In this document: one piece after another, positions 9,002-16,345 of the stretch
How positions within the stretch are numbered: the first letter of the stretch is position 1
Layout of the letters: the number at the start of each line of letters is the position of its first letter
DNA from: an uncultured Collinsella sp.
Lineage (GTDB): Bacteria; Actinomycetota; Coriobacteriia; Coriobacteriales; Coriobacteriaceae
DNA length: 30,420 bases
Direction: 5' to 3'
Assembly: GCA_905213265.1 (NCBI GenBank)
Contig: CAJMHR010000027.1
Location: forward strand, 1 to 30,420
Notes under the pieces: generated by a model
Database searches by the model: none
Seen by the model: only the letters and a program-made list of their open reading frames with translations
Told to the model about the DNA's origin: nothing
Translations under genes and position numbers: made by a program

Positions 9002-9532
9002 ATGACGGACTCTTTTGAGCAGATTTCCGCACATAACGAGGAGCTGGCGCGTGATATTGTCGAGCGCGCGAGCGCTCGGGGCGTGACGGTTTCGACGGCT
9101 GAGTCGCTGACGGCGGGTATGATCGCCTCGACGATTGCCGATATCCCGGGCGCCTCGGCGGTGCTGCGTGGCGGTGCGGTGACCTATTGCGATGAGATTA
9201 AGCATCGTGTTCTTGGTGTTGAGCAGGAGACGCTCGACCGCTATACCGCGGTGTCGCATCAGACCGCGCGCGAGATGGCGGTGGGTTCGCTGGAGCTGTA
9301 CCAGAGCGATATTGCAGTGAGCGCAACGGGTTATGCCGGCCCCGGCGGTGGCACTGAGGACGATCCGGCGGGCACTTTCTATATTGGCTGGGCGCATCGT
9401 TCCGCCGATGGGGGCGTGCCGGTCGTGGACTCTGTGCGCTGCCACTATGAGGGCGACCGTTCGTGTGTTCGTGCCCATGCGGTCACGGAGGCATTGGGTC
9501 GCATTGCCCTTGTGCTCAACTCTATGGAATAG
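9002..9532 (+). CDS. pncC: CinA C-terminal domain protein (PncC-type NMN amidohydrolase)
   Basis: A 176-aa protein consisting only of the CinA C-terminal domain. In characterised homologues this domain is a nicotinamide-nucleotide amidase that recycles NMN. It shows AESLTAGMIAS near the N-terminus, GGAVTYCDEIKHRVLGV, and GYAGPGGGTEDDPAGTFYIG, all typical. The N-terminal molybdopterin-binding-like half of full-length CinA (about 400 aa) is absent. Two starts are possible: GTG at 8996 (AGG 5 nt upstream) or ATG at 9002. The ATG is used here, but the ribosome-binding site does not decide. It is the last gene before the recA control region and is followed by a terminator hairpin. Confidence 0.9.
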   Translation: MTDSFEQISAHNEELARDIVERASARGVTVSTAESLTAGMIASTIADIPGASAVLRGGAVTYCDEIKHRVLGVEQETLDRYTAVSHQTAREMAVGSLELYQSDIAVSATGYAGPGGGTEDDPAGTFYIGWAHRSADGGVPVVDSVRCHYEGDRSCVRAHAVTEALGRIALVLNSME

Positions 9533-9539
9533 ACGTGTT

Positions 9540-9565
9540 TTAAGGGGCCTCCGAGCCCCTTAATT
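9540..9565 (+). terminator. Terminator hairpin after pncC
   Basis: A perfect 9-bp stem (9540-9548 TTAAGGGGC with 9555-9563 GCCCCTTAA) closes a 6-nt loop, 8 nt after the pncC stop. The following T run is short (AATT), so termination strength is uncertain. It separates the ftsK-pncC operon from recA. Confidence 0.75.
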
Positions 9566-9638
9566 GTGGAGATAGGGACCTTAGGCTCATTTGGCGTTTG
9601 TGCTGGTTGTAGATGTATTTTTGCCTGCCTTGTTCATA

Positions 9639-9700
9639 TTTGGTCCTTTGTGGTCAAGCATTTGGTCAGTGTTTGGTCGGCGTTTGGTTGGGTTTTGGAA
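9639..9700. repeat. Array of six TTTGGTC-like heptamers at about 11-bp spacing
   Basis: Copies start at 9639 (TTTGGTC), 9649 (TGTGGTC), 9661 (TTTGGTC), 9672 (TTTGGTC), 9683 (TTTGGTT) and 9694 (TTTGGAA). The intervals are 10, 12, 11, 11 and 11 bp, close to one DNA helical turn. The array ends about 30 bp before the -35 of the recA promoter. Same-face repeats at helical spacing suggest cooperative binding by a regulator or nucleoid protein. The protein is unknown. Confidence 0.6.
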
Positions 9701-9730
9701 AGACCGCCTGCATATGATTGGCCTGAACGG

Positions 9731-9759
9731 TTGACCACGAACAGCCGTTCGTTTATTAT
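9731..9759 (+). promoter_or_regulatory. recA promoter
   Basis: The -35 element TTGACC (9731-9736) and the -10 element TATTAT (9754-9759) are separated by 17 bp, a good sigma-70/SigA-type promoter. The spacer holds a LexA box. Transcription would begin about 25 nt before the recA start codon. Confidence 0.75.
9739..9750. promoter_or_regulatory. LexA box in recA promoter
   Basis: GAAC-AGCC-GTTC is a perfect match to the Gram-positive/actinobacterial SOS operator GAAC-N4-GTTC, extended by flanking C and G to CGAAC-N4-GTTCG. It lies inside the promoter spacer, so bound LexA would block RNA polymerase directly. LexA itself is encoded at 19261-19905. Confidence 0.88.
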
Positions 9760-9789
9760 CGATGCAGGTTGTTAAGAGGAGGGCTATTC

Positions 9790-10938
9790 ATGGCCAAGAA
9801 TTCAGGTCCCGTACGTACCGTTCATGCTCGCACGACGGGTAAAGAGCGCGATGAGATGATCGCCACCACCAAGGCCGAGATCGAGAAGAAATTCGGCCAG
9901 GGTTCCATCATGAGGTACGGCGACGGTGGCCCCGAGCTCGAGGTCGAGGCCATTCCCACGGGCGCTCTGGCCCTCGATGTCGCGCTGGGTATCGGCGGCG
10001 TGCCGCGCGGCCGTATCGTCGAGATTTACGGTCCTGAGTCCTCCGGTAAGACGACGCTTTCGCTTGAGATCCTGGCCGAGGCCCAGGCAATGGGTGGCGT
10101 TGTGGCATTTATCGATGCCGAGCATGCGCTCGATCCCACGTATGCCGCGCGTATCGGCGTGGATATCGACGAGGTGCTCATTTCTCAGCCCGATACGGGC
10201 GAGCAGGCGCTCGAAATCGTTGACATGCTTGTGCGTTCCGGCGCCATCGATGCTATCGTCGTCGACTCCGTCGCCGCGCTGACCCCGCGTGCCGAGATCG
10301 AGGGAGAGATCGGCGATACCACGGTCGGCTTGCAAGCTCGCCTGATGAGCCAGGCGCTCCGCAAGCTCGCCGGCTCGCTGTCTAAGTCCAACACGACGTG
10401 CATCTTCATTAACCAGCTGCGTGAGAAGATCGGCGTCATGTTCGGCAACCCCGAGACCACGACGGGCGGTCGCGCCCTTAAGTTCTTCTCTTCGGTGCGT
10501 ATCGACATTCGCCGTATCGACAGCATTAAGCTTAAGGACGAGGTTATCGGTAACCGCGTGCGCGCTAAGGTCGTTAAGAACAAGGTGGCAGCTCCGTTCC
10601 GTTCTGCTGAGTTCGACATCATGTACGGTACGGGCATCTCTAAGGAGGGCTCGATTCTGGACATGGCTGTCGAGTGCGGCATCTGCAAGAAGATGGGCTC
10701 CTGGTTTGCCTATGGCGAGGACAAGCTCGGCAACGGTCGCGAGGCCGCCAAGGCTTTCCTGCGCGAACACCCCGATTGCGCCGATGAGATTGAGCATAAG
10801 GTCCGCCTTGCCTGCGGGCTTGAGTTTGATGACGATGCTCCGTCCGAGGTCGAGCTGACCGATCAGCCTGCGCCTGAGGAGTTTGACGAGCTTTACGCCA
10901 TCGATGGTTCCGCCATGCTCGATGATGACGACGAGTAG
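9790..10938 (+). CDS. recA: Recombinase RecA
   Basis: A 382-aa RecA, the ATP-dependent strand-exchange recombinase and co-protease for LexA self-cleavage. Walker A GPESSGKT is at residues 81-88, followed by the FIDAEHALDP stretch, the DSVAALTPRAEIEGE core, INQLREKIGVMFGNPETTTGG and the conserved C-terminal core. The tail is acidic and longer than in many RecA proteins (about 350 aa). The ATG at 9790 has AGGAGG 7 nt upstream; an in-frame TTG at 9769 precedes the ribosome-binding site and is unlikely. The gene is expected to be SOS-inducible from the LexA box in its promoter. recX follows after 11 bp. Confidence 0.97.
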   Translation: MAKNSGPVRTVHARTTGKERDEMIATTKAEIEKKFGQGSIMRYGDGGPELEVEAIPTGALALDVALGIGGVPRGRIVEIYGPESSGKTTLSLEILAEAQAMGGVVAFIDAEHALDPTYAARIGVDIDEVLISQPDTGEQALEIVDMLVRSGAIDAIVVDSVAALTPRAEIEGEIGDTTVGLQARLMSQALRKLAGSLSKSNTTCIFINQLREKIGVMFGNPETTTGGRALKFFSSVRIDIRRIDSIKLKDEVIGNRVRAKVVKNKVAAPFRSAEFDIMYGTGISKEGSILDMAVECGICKKMGSWFAYGEDKLGNGREAAKAFLREHPDCADEIEHKVRLACGLEFDDDAPSEVELTDQPAPEEFDELYAIDGSAMLDDDDE

Positions 10939-10949
10939 CGGTTACGCTC

Positions 10950-11642
10950 ATGTCGTATACGGTGACCGAGGCCACGGTCGTCTTTCCCGATAAGAAGGCG
11001 GCCTCCTCGTTCTCGAGCGGGTATGCGTCCAAAAAGCCTTGCGCACATATCGATTGTGAGCTTGAGGGCGGTTTTGAGCGGTCCATTTGGATTCCCGTGC
11101 GGGTCGCGCGGCTGTATGTCAAAAACCGCCCCGATCTTCCCTGTGATTGGGACAACTTTCGTGAGGCGGTGCAGCTCATCGAGCGTAAATGTGCACTTAC
11201 CATGGTGACCGAGATGTTATCGCGCCGCGACCATGCGACGGGTGAGGTCCGTGACAAGTTGGCTCGCTACGGCTTTCGCCAGCCCGCGATTGATTTCGCC
11301 GTCGAGCGCGCCACCGAGTATCGCTTTTTAGACGAGAACCGCTTTTGCTCGTACTTTATCGAGGAACGCAAGCGGCGCGGTTGGGGACAGCGCAAAATCG
11401 AGACCGAGCTCAAGCGACGTCATGTTGTGCTCGATGACATTCCCGGTTATCCCGAGGATTATTTTGCCGTCGAAGACGATTTGGCGCGTGCGTCAGCCCT
11501 GCTCGCCAAGCGGCGTGTTCCAGAGACGCGCGGATTCGAAAAACTGGTTCGGTTTTTGATGGGCAAGGGCTTCTCGTATCACATCGCCACCGATGCCGTT
11601 AAGGCACGTCTCGATGCCGAATGCGAGGAATGTGCGGTTTAG
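10950..11642 (+). CDS. recX: Regulatory protein RecX
   Basis: A 230-aa RecX, a modulator that binds RecA filaments and restrains RecA activity. The three-helix repeat pattern is visible in ALTMVTEMLSRRDHATGEVRDKL, then FIEERKRRGWGQRKIETELKRR and the C-terminal ALLAKRR...KLVRFLMGKGFSYHIATDAVKA. An N-terminal extension of about 75 residues precedes the RecX core, as in several actinobacterial homologues. It starts 11 nt after the recA stop with little Shine-Dalgarno sequence, which suggests expression coupled to recA. Confidence 0.9.
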   Translation: MSYTVTEATVVFPDKKAASSFSSGYASKKPCAHIDCELEGGFERSIWIPVRVARLYVKNRPDLPCDWDNFREAVQLIERKCALTMVTEMLSRRDHATGEVRDKLARYGFRQPAIDFAVERATEYRFLDENRFCSYFIEERKRRGWGQRKIETELKRRHVVLDDIPGYPEDYFAVEDDLARASALLAKRRVPETRGFEKLVRFLMGKGFSYHIATDAVKARLDAECEECAV

Positions 11643-11704
11643 GCGTATGCGTTTTGTGGTCCTGCCGTTCACCGCGTTTTAGCCGCCGTACTGGGGCCAT
11701 TTAT

Positions 11705-11733
11705 TTGACAGTTGTTGTGGTTCAACGTACGAT
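11705..11733 (+). promoter_or_regulatory. Promoter candidate for the RNase Y operon
   Basis: TTGACA (11705-11710, consensus) and TACGAT (11728-11733, 4 of 6) are separated by 17 bp in the recX-rny gap. It would give a 5' leader of about 160 nt. That leader holds a short hairpin (11763-11777, CTCATC-TGT-GATGAG, followed by a T-rich tract) and a larger one at 11839-11864. Confidence 0.55.
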
Positions 11734-11838
11734 AAACACTGTCATTTGCTTTGTGATATGTGCTCATCTGTGATGAGTTTGTTTATATGTTTATCTGTAT
11801 CCGACCCGCATAAGCTGCGCCCATATTACTCAAATGTC

Positions 11839-11864
11839 GCGAGCCGTTCGTAAGGACGGTTCGC
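11839..11864 (+). other. Leader hairpin before the RNase Y gene
   Basis: GCGAGCCGT (11839-11847) pairs with ACGGTTCGC (11856-11864), with one G-T pair and an 8-nt loop. TTTGTTGT follows. It resembles an intrinsic terminator or attenuator placed 35 nt before the rny start codon. The rest of 11643-11899 holds only the promoter candidate and a small upstream hairpin. Confidence 0.55.
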
Positions 11865-11899
11865 TTTGTTGTGTAACGAATCCATAAAAAGGAGTGAGC

Positions 11900-13450
11900 A
11901 TGCCTATCATCGCAGCGCTCGTTGGCATCGTTTTAGGTGCCATCGCCGCCATTGCCTACATGCGCACCGCCAAGCAGGGTAGTCTTCATGAGGCCGACGA
12001 AAAGATCCAGTCGGCACACGCACAGGCTGAGTCCCTGATCGGCGATGCAAAGCGTCAGGCCGAGACCCTCAAAAAAGAGGCTCTGCTCGAGGCTAAAGAG
12101 GAGATCATCAAGAACAAGCAGGCCGCCGAGGCCGAGGACAAGCAGCGTAAGAGCGAGATTCGTACGCTCGAGAACCGCGTGATGCAGCGCGAGGAATCCC
12201 TTGATCGCCGCAACGACGCTCTCGACAAGCGCGAGCATCAGCTGTCCAGTCAGGCCGGTCAGGTCGAGAAGCGCTCCCGTGAGCTCGAGGAGCTCTGCGC
12301 AAAGCAGACCTCCGAGCTCGAGCGTATCGCCGACCTTACCCGCGAGGATGCCCACAAGGAGCTCCTCGATAAGGTTCGCGGCGAGGTCACCCACGAGGCC
12401 GCCACGATCATTCGCGAGTCCGAGCAGCAGGTTCGCGCCGAGTGCCACAAGACCGCCCAGGAGATTCTGTCCCTGGCGATTCAGCGCTGCGCTGCCGACC
12501 ACACTGCCGAGGTCACCGTTACCTCCGTGCACATTCCCTCTGATGACCTCAAGGGCCGTATCATCGGTCGCGAGGGTCGCAACATCCGGACCTTCGAGCA
12601 GGTTTCCGGCGTCAACCTCGTGATCGACGACACGCCCGAGACCGTCGTTCTTTCGAGCTTCGACCCGGTCCGTCGCGAGACCGCCCGTGTCGCCCTCGAG
12701 AACCTCATCGCCGACGGCCGCATTCACCCTGCCCGCATCGAGGAGATGTATCATAAGGCTGCCGACCTGGTTCAGCAGCGCGTGCGCGAGGCTGGCGAGC
12801 AGGCTGCCTTCGATACCGGCATCCACGATCTGCACCCCGAGATCGTCAAGACCCTTGGTGCCCTGCGCTACCGTACCTCGTTTGGTCAGAACGTGCTTCA
12901 GCACTCCCTCGAGGTCTCTGATCTGTGCGGCGTGATGGCTTCCGAGCTTGGCCTGGACGTTGTGACCGCCAAGCGCGCCGGCCTGCTGCACGACCTGGGC
13001 AAGGCAATCGACCACGACGTCGAGGGCCCGCATGCCGTCATCGGTGCCGAGCTTGCCCGCCGTTATGGCGAGAAGCCCGTTATCGTCCACGCTATCGAGG
13101 CTCACCATGCCGATGTCGACCCCAACACGGTGCTCGATGTCCTGGTGCAGGCCGCCGATGCTGTCTCCGCTTCTCGCCCCGGTGCCCGTCGCGAGTCTGC
13201 CGAGAACTACATCAAGCGCCTTGAGAAGCTCGAGGAGATCGCCAACTCCCATGACGGCGTCGAGCGTACCTATGCCATGCAGGCCGGTCGCGAGGTCCAC
13301 GTCATGGTTCAGCCGGACAAGATCTCCGATGCCCAGTCCACGGTCCTGGCTCACGATATCGCCCATCAGATCGAGGAAGAGATGGAGTATCCCGGTCAGG
13401 TGCGCGTCGTCGTGATTCGCGAGAGCCGCGCTGTCGATATCGCTAAATAA
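11900..13450 (+). CDS. rny: Ribonuclease Y
   Basis: A 516-aa RNase Y, the membrane-anchored endoribonuclease that initiates mRNA decay. It has an N-terminal transmembrane helix (about residues 3-21), a long charged coiled coil (about 25-200), a KH RNA-binding domain with GRIIGREGRNIRTFE from about residue 218, and an HD domain with the catalytic HD pair at 364-365 (LLHDLGKAIDH). The length is normal for the family. ATG at 11900 was preferred over GTG at 11894 because AAAAAGGAG ends 6 nt upstream of the ATG. The stop is 1 nt from the next start codon. Together with the RNase J gene at 480, the window holds both main decay enzymes of the Gram-positive type. Confidence 0.96.
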   Translation: MPIIAALVGIVLGAIAAIAYMRTAKQGSLHEADEKIQSAHAQAESLIGDAKRQAETLKKEALLEAKEEIIKNKQAAEAEDKQRKSEIRTLENRVMQREESLDRRNDALDKREHQLSSQAGQVEKRSRELEELCAKQTSELERIADLTREDAHKELLDKVRGEVTHEAATIIRESEQQVRAECHKTAQEILSLAIQRCAADHTAEVTVTSVHIPSDDLKGRIIGREGRNIRTFEQVSGVNLVIDDTPETVVLSSFDPVRRETARVALENLIADGRIHPARIEEMYHKAADLVQQRVREAGEQAAFDTGIHDLHPEIVKTLGALRYRTSFGQNVLQHSLEVSDLCGVMASELGLDVVTAKRAGLLHDLGKAIDHDVEGPHAVIGAELARRYGEKPVIVHAIEAHHADVDPNTVLDVLVQAADAVSASRPGARRESAENYIKRLEKLEEIANSHDGVERTYAMQAGREVHVMVQPDKISDAQSTVLAHDIAHQIEEEMEYPGQVRVVVIRESRAVDIAK

Positions 13451-13451
13451 C

Positions 13452-14537
13452 ATGAGCGACGCGAACGAGCTCATCTCATTTATCGCGTCGATGTCGGGGG
13501 AGGGCAACCTTCGCGTCGAGGAGAACCTTGGCGAGGGGTATGTCCGCCTCCGCGTTTCGGAGGCCGAGCGGCGCCAAGCAAAGCACGACATTCAGCATGT
13601 CGAGGATATCGTCATTGAAATGCTCCGTAATGCTCGCGATGCCGGCGCCGACAAGGTCTATCTCGCCACGACCAAGGAAGATGGCGTCCGCACGCTTGTC
13701 TTTCTGGATAACGGTTCGGGCGTTCCGCAGGATATGCAAGAGCGAATCTTCGATGCCCGCGTTACCTCCAAGCTCGAGAGCATGAAGATGGACCGTTGGG
13801 GCGTTCACGGTCGTGGCATGGCATTGTTTTCGATCAAGCAGAACACCGACGAGGCCCGTGTGGTCACGTCCGGTGTCGATCTTGGTTCTGCCTTTAAGGT
13901 GAGCGTTGCAGCCGACCGCCTCAGTGAGCGTGCCGATCAGTCCAGCTGGCCCCAGGCCGTCAAGGATGAGGACGGACGTTATGTCTGTGCTCGCGGTCCG
14001 CATAATATTATTCGCGCTGCTTGTGAGTTTGCGCTCGAGGAGTTGCGTGGTTGCGATGTCTATCTTGGTTCTCCGTCTGAGATTGCCGCGACTCTTTATG
14101 CTCGGGCGTCAAGTCGGCTCGATACGTCTCGTCTCCTGTTTATTGATGACGAGAGCGAGCTTCCGGTTGTCGATCGCTTAGGCCTTGCCTCTGATGCCGA
14201 GGACTTTATCCGTATCTGCTCGGGTTTGGGTCTTGAGATGTCCGAGCGCACGGCTCATCGCATTTTGGCAGGGCAGATTAAGCCCGTTCGCGGTGTGACC
14301 GCGCGTCTGCTGCGCGAGCGTGATTCGTCTTCGCATGCGCCGGCTCCTGTCGATCTCGCGAAGGATCGTCGCGGGCTACGTATTGCCAAGGATGACATGG
14401 CACAGTTTTCGCGTGCTGTGGAGCGCGACTTTAATGACCTTGCCGCCCGGTACTATCTCAACCTTTGCGACGACCCAAAGATTCGTGTTTCGCGTGATCG
14501 AATCACCGTGACCTTCGATCTTGCCAAAGAGGAATAG
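13452..14537 (+). CDS. GHKL-fold (HSP90/histidine-kinase-like) ATP-binding protein
   Basis: A 361-aa protein with a GHKL ATPase fold in the N-terminal half. The N-box-like helix is EMLRNARDAG (residues 56-65), the D-x-G-x-G motif is DNGSGVP (86-92), and a Gly-rich lid follows (GVHGRGMALFSIKQN, 117-131). No histidine-kinase phosphoacceptor domain, transmembrane segment or MutL/HSP90 C-terminal domain is visible. The C-terminal half (about 200-361) is not recognised. It starts 1 nt after the rny stop and is followed by spoVS, so it is almost certainly co-transcribed with RNase Y. Function is unknown; ATP-driven conformational change is an inference from the fold. Confidence 0.8.
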   Translation: MSDANELISFIASMSGEGNLRVEENLGEGYVRLRVSEAERRQAKHDIQHVEDIVIEMLRNARDAGADKVYLATTKEDGVRTLVFLDNGSGVPQDMQERIFDARVTSKLESMKMDRWGVHGRGMALFSIKQNTDEARVVTSGVDLGSAFKVSVAADRLSERADQSSWPQAVKDEDGRYVCARGPHNIIRAACEFALEELRGCDVYLGSPSEIAATLYARASSRLDTSRLLFIDDESELPVVDRLGLASDAEDFIRICSGLGLEMSERTAHRILAGQIKPVRGVTARLLRERDSSSHAPAPVDLAKDRRGLRIAKDDMAQFSRAVERDFNDLAARYYLNLCDDPKIRVSRDRITVTFDLAKEE

Positions 14538-14543
14538 TGCCTT

Positions 14544-14561
14544 TACCGAGTCCACTCGGTA
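14544..14561. other. Short hairpin between the GHKL gene and spoVS
   Basis: TACCGAG (14544-14550) and CTCGGTA (14555-14561) form a perfect 7-bp stem around TCCA, 7 nt after the GHKL stop. No T run follows. It could be an operator or a weak processing site. Confidence 0.4.
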
Positions 14562-14611
14562 CGATAAAGTTATTGCAGTTAAAACGTACTTTTAAACGCA
14601 GGAGTTTCTTC

Positions 14612-14929
14612 ATGGATTGCCTGAAGGTATCAAGCAAATCATCGCCCGCGTCCGTTGCCGGCGCCATCGCCGGCATGGTCAAGGATGGTGTACCCGTCAA
14701 CATCCAGTGTGTCGGCGCCGGTGCCGTCAACCAGGCCATTAAGGCCGTGGCTATCGCGCGCGGTTTTTTGATTCCAACCGGTTTTGATATTTCCTGCGCG
14801 CCCGTGTTCTCCGACATCCTCATTAACGGGGAGTCGCGCACGGCCATCCGCCTTTCTATCTACGTTCACCAGATCAATCGAGCTGCTATGGATAACGTCG
14901 TCATGGATGACGTTAAGCCTGTGGCATAG
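14612..14929 (+). CDS. spoVS: Stage V sporulation protein S (SpoVS)
   Basis: A 105-aa SpoVS, an Alba-like small protein needed for late sporulation in Bacillus but also present in many non-spore-formers. Recognised by LKVSSKSSPASVAGAIAG, the GAGAVNQAIKAVAIARGFL core, and RTAIRLSIYVHQ near the end. It is about 15-20 residues longer than typical SpoVS because of a C-terminal tail. The ATG at 14612 has GCAGGAG about 8 nt upstream. The open frame extends to 14537, but that part reads through the hairpin and has no family similarity. Its role in an apparent non-sporulator is unknown; a nucleic-acid-binding role is inferred from the Alba-like fold. Confidence 0.92.
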   Translation: MDCLKVSSKSSPASVAGAIAGMVKDGVPVNIQCVGAGAVNQAIKAVAIARGFLIPTGFDISCAPVFSDILINGESRTAIRLSIYVHQINRAAMDNVVMDDVKPVA

Positions 14930-14968
14930 CTTCTGCTTGCCTCGTTTCGCTCCCCATCGTTAGGACTT

Positions 14969-16345
14969 ATGCACATGGACCAGCGTTCCGTACGCGATAT
15001 TCTTGCCGGTAAAACCTACTTTATCCGCACATTTGGCTGCCAGATGAATCAGCACGACTCCGAGCGTGTGAGCGGTCTGCTCGATTCGTATGGTTGCCTC
15101 ATGGCGCTCGATCCCGAGCATGCCGATATCGTTGTCTTCATGACATGCTGTGTGCGCGAGGCCGCCGATACTCGCCTGTACGGTCAGTGCAATTCCTGCA
15201 AAAGCCTGCCGCCTTCGCCTTCGGGCAAGCGTGTGGTTGCCGTGGGCGGCTGCATCGCGCAGCGTGATGGCGAGGGCCTGCTCACCAACGTCGATAACGT
15301 CAATGTCATCTTTGGCACGCATTCTATCGCACATGTGGCCGAGCTCATTGCCGAGGCGTTCCTTGATGGTAAGCGTCATATCCGCACCAATGAGCATGAG
15401 GATACGGATGCCATGAGCATGCCGTGGCATCGCGAGACCCAGTATCACGCCTGGGTGCCCATCATGACAGGCTGCAATAATTTCTGCACCTATTGCATCG
15501 TGCCGTACGTGCGCGGTCGCGAGAAGAGCCGTCCTTTCGAGGAGATTGTCGACGAAGTGACCGGGCTCGTGCGCCAGGGCGTGCGTGAGATTACGCTGCT
15601 GGGCCAAAACGTTAACTCATATGGTCGCGATCTGTTTGGCAAGCCGCGTTTTGCCGATCTACTGCGTGCCGTGGGCGATACGGGCGTGGAGCGCATCTTC
15701 TTCACGTCTTCGCATCCCAAGGATCTGTTGCCCGAGACCATCGACGCCATGGCCGAGACGCCTGCCGTTATGCCGCAGCTGCACTTGGCCGTCCAGTCAG
15801 GTTCGACGCGGATCCTCAAAGAGATGAATCGCCGTTATACACGCGAGGACTATCTGGGCCTGGTCGATCGCATTCGCAACCGCATGCCCGATATCGCGCT
15901 CTCGACCGACATTATCGTTGGCTTCCCGGGCGAGACTGAAGAAGACTTTGAGCAGACGCTCTCACTTGCCGAGACGGTCCGCTATGCTCAGGCCTATACC
16001 TTCATCTATTCCAAGCGCGCCGGTACCCCGGCCGCTGAGATTGACGATCCTACGCCGCATGAGGTTATTCTCGAGCGTTTCAACCGCCTGGTTAAGGTTA
16101 TCGAGACCACGGCACACGAGTATAACCAGGGTGAGCTTCATACTGTGGTGCCGGCGCTCATTGAGGGAACGAGTAAAAAGAACGACGCGGTCCTGCTGGG
16201 CAAGAGTCCCAAGAATCAGACCGTGCATGCGCCTATCCCCGAGGGTTACAGCATCGATCAGCTTGTTGGCAAGATCGTTGATGTTGACGTTGACGTTGCC
16301 AAGACCTGGTATTTGTCCGGCTCCGTTGTGGGCGAGCCGCGCTAA
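14969..16345 (+). CDS. miaB: tRNA-2-methylthio-N6-dimethylallyladenosine synthase MiaB
   Basis: A 458-aa radical-SAM methylthiotransferase that converts i6A37 to ms2i6A37 in tRNA. The N-terminal domain has C24 (TFGCQMNQHDSER), C60 (MTCCVREAA) and C95 (GGCIAQRD). The radical-SAM motif is C169-x3-C173-x2-C176 (GCNNFCTYCIVPYVRG), and a TRAM domain lies at the C-terminus. The FGCQMN and VREAA motifs are the MiaB type. ATG at 14969 is used, with TAGGA 4-5 nt upstream; ATG at 14975 is an equally good alternative. Its stop overlaps the ATG of miaA (TAATG), the enzyme that makes its substrate. Confidence 0.95.
   Translation: MHMDQRSVRDILAGKTYFIRTFGCQMNQHDSERVSGLLDSYGCLMALDPEHADIVVFMTCCVREAADTRLYGQCNSCKSLPPSPSGKRVVAVGGCIAQRDGEGLLTNVDNVNVIFGTHSIAHVAELIAEAFLDGKRHIRTNEHEDTDAMSMPWHRETQYHAWVPIMTGCNNFCTYCIVPYVRGREKSRPFEEIVDEVTGLVRQGVREITLLGQNVNSYGRDLFGKPRFADLLRAVGDTGVERIFFTSSHPKDLLPETIDAMAETPAVMPQLHLAVQSGSTRILKEMNRRYTREDYLGLVDRIRNRMPDIALSTDIIVGFPGETEEDFEQTLSLAETVRYAQAYTFIYSKRAGTPAAEIDDPTPHEVILERFNRLVKVIETTAHEYNQGELHTVVPALIEGTSKKNDAVLLGKSPKNQTVHAPIPEGYSIDQLVGKIVDVDVDVAKTWYLSGSVVGEPR

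Noticed and set aside
9566..9775. 69-codon open frame in the pncC-recA gap
   Set aside because: It covers the TTTGGTC array and the recA promoter, begins just after a terminator and has no family similarity.
11933..13591. 552-codon minus-strand open frame opposite rny
   Set aside because: Antisense shadow of RNase Y; Leu/Gly/Val/Asp-rich translation with no domain.
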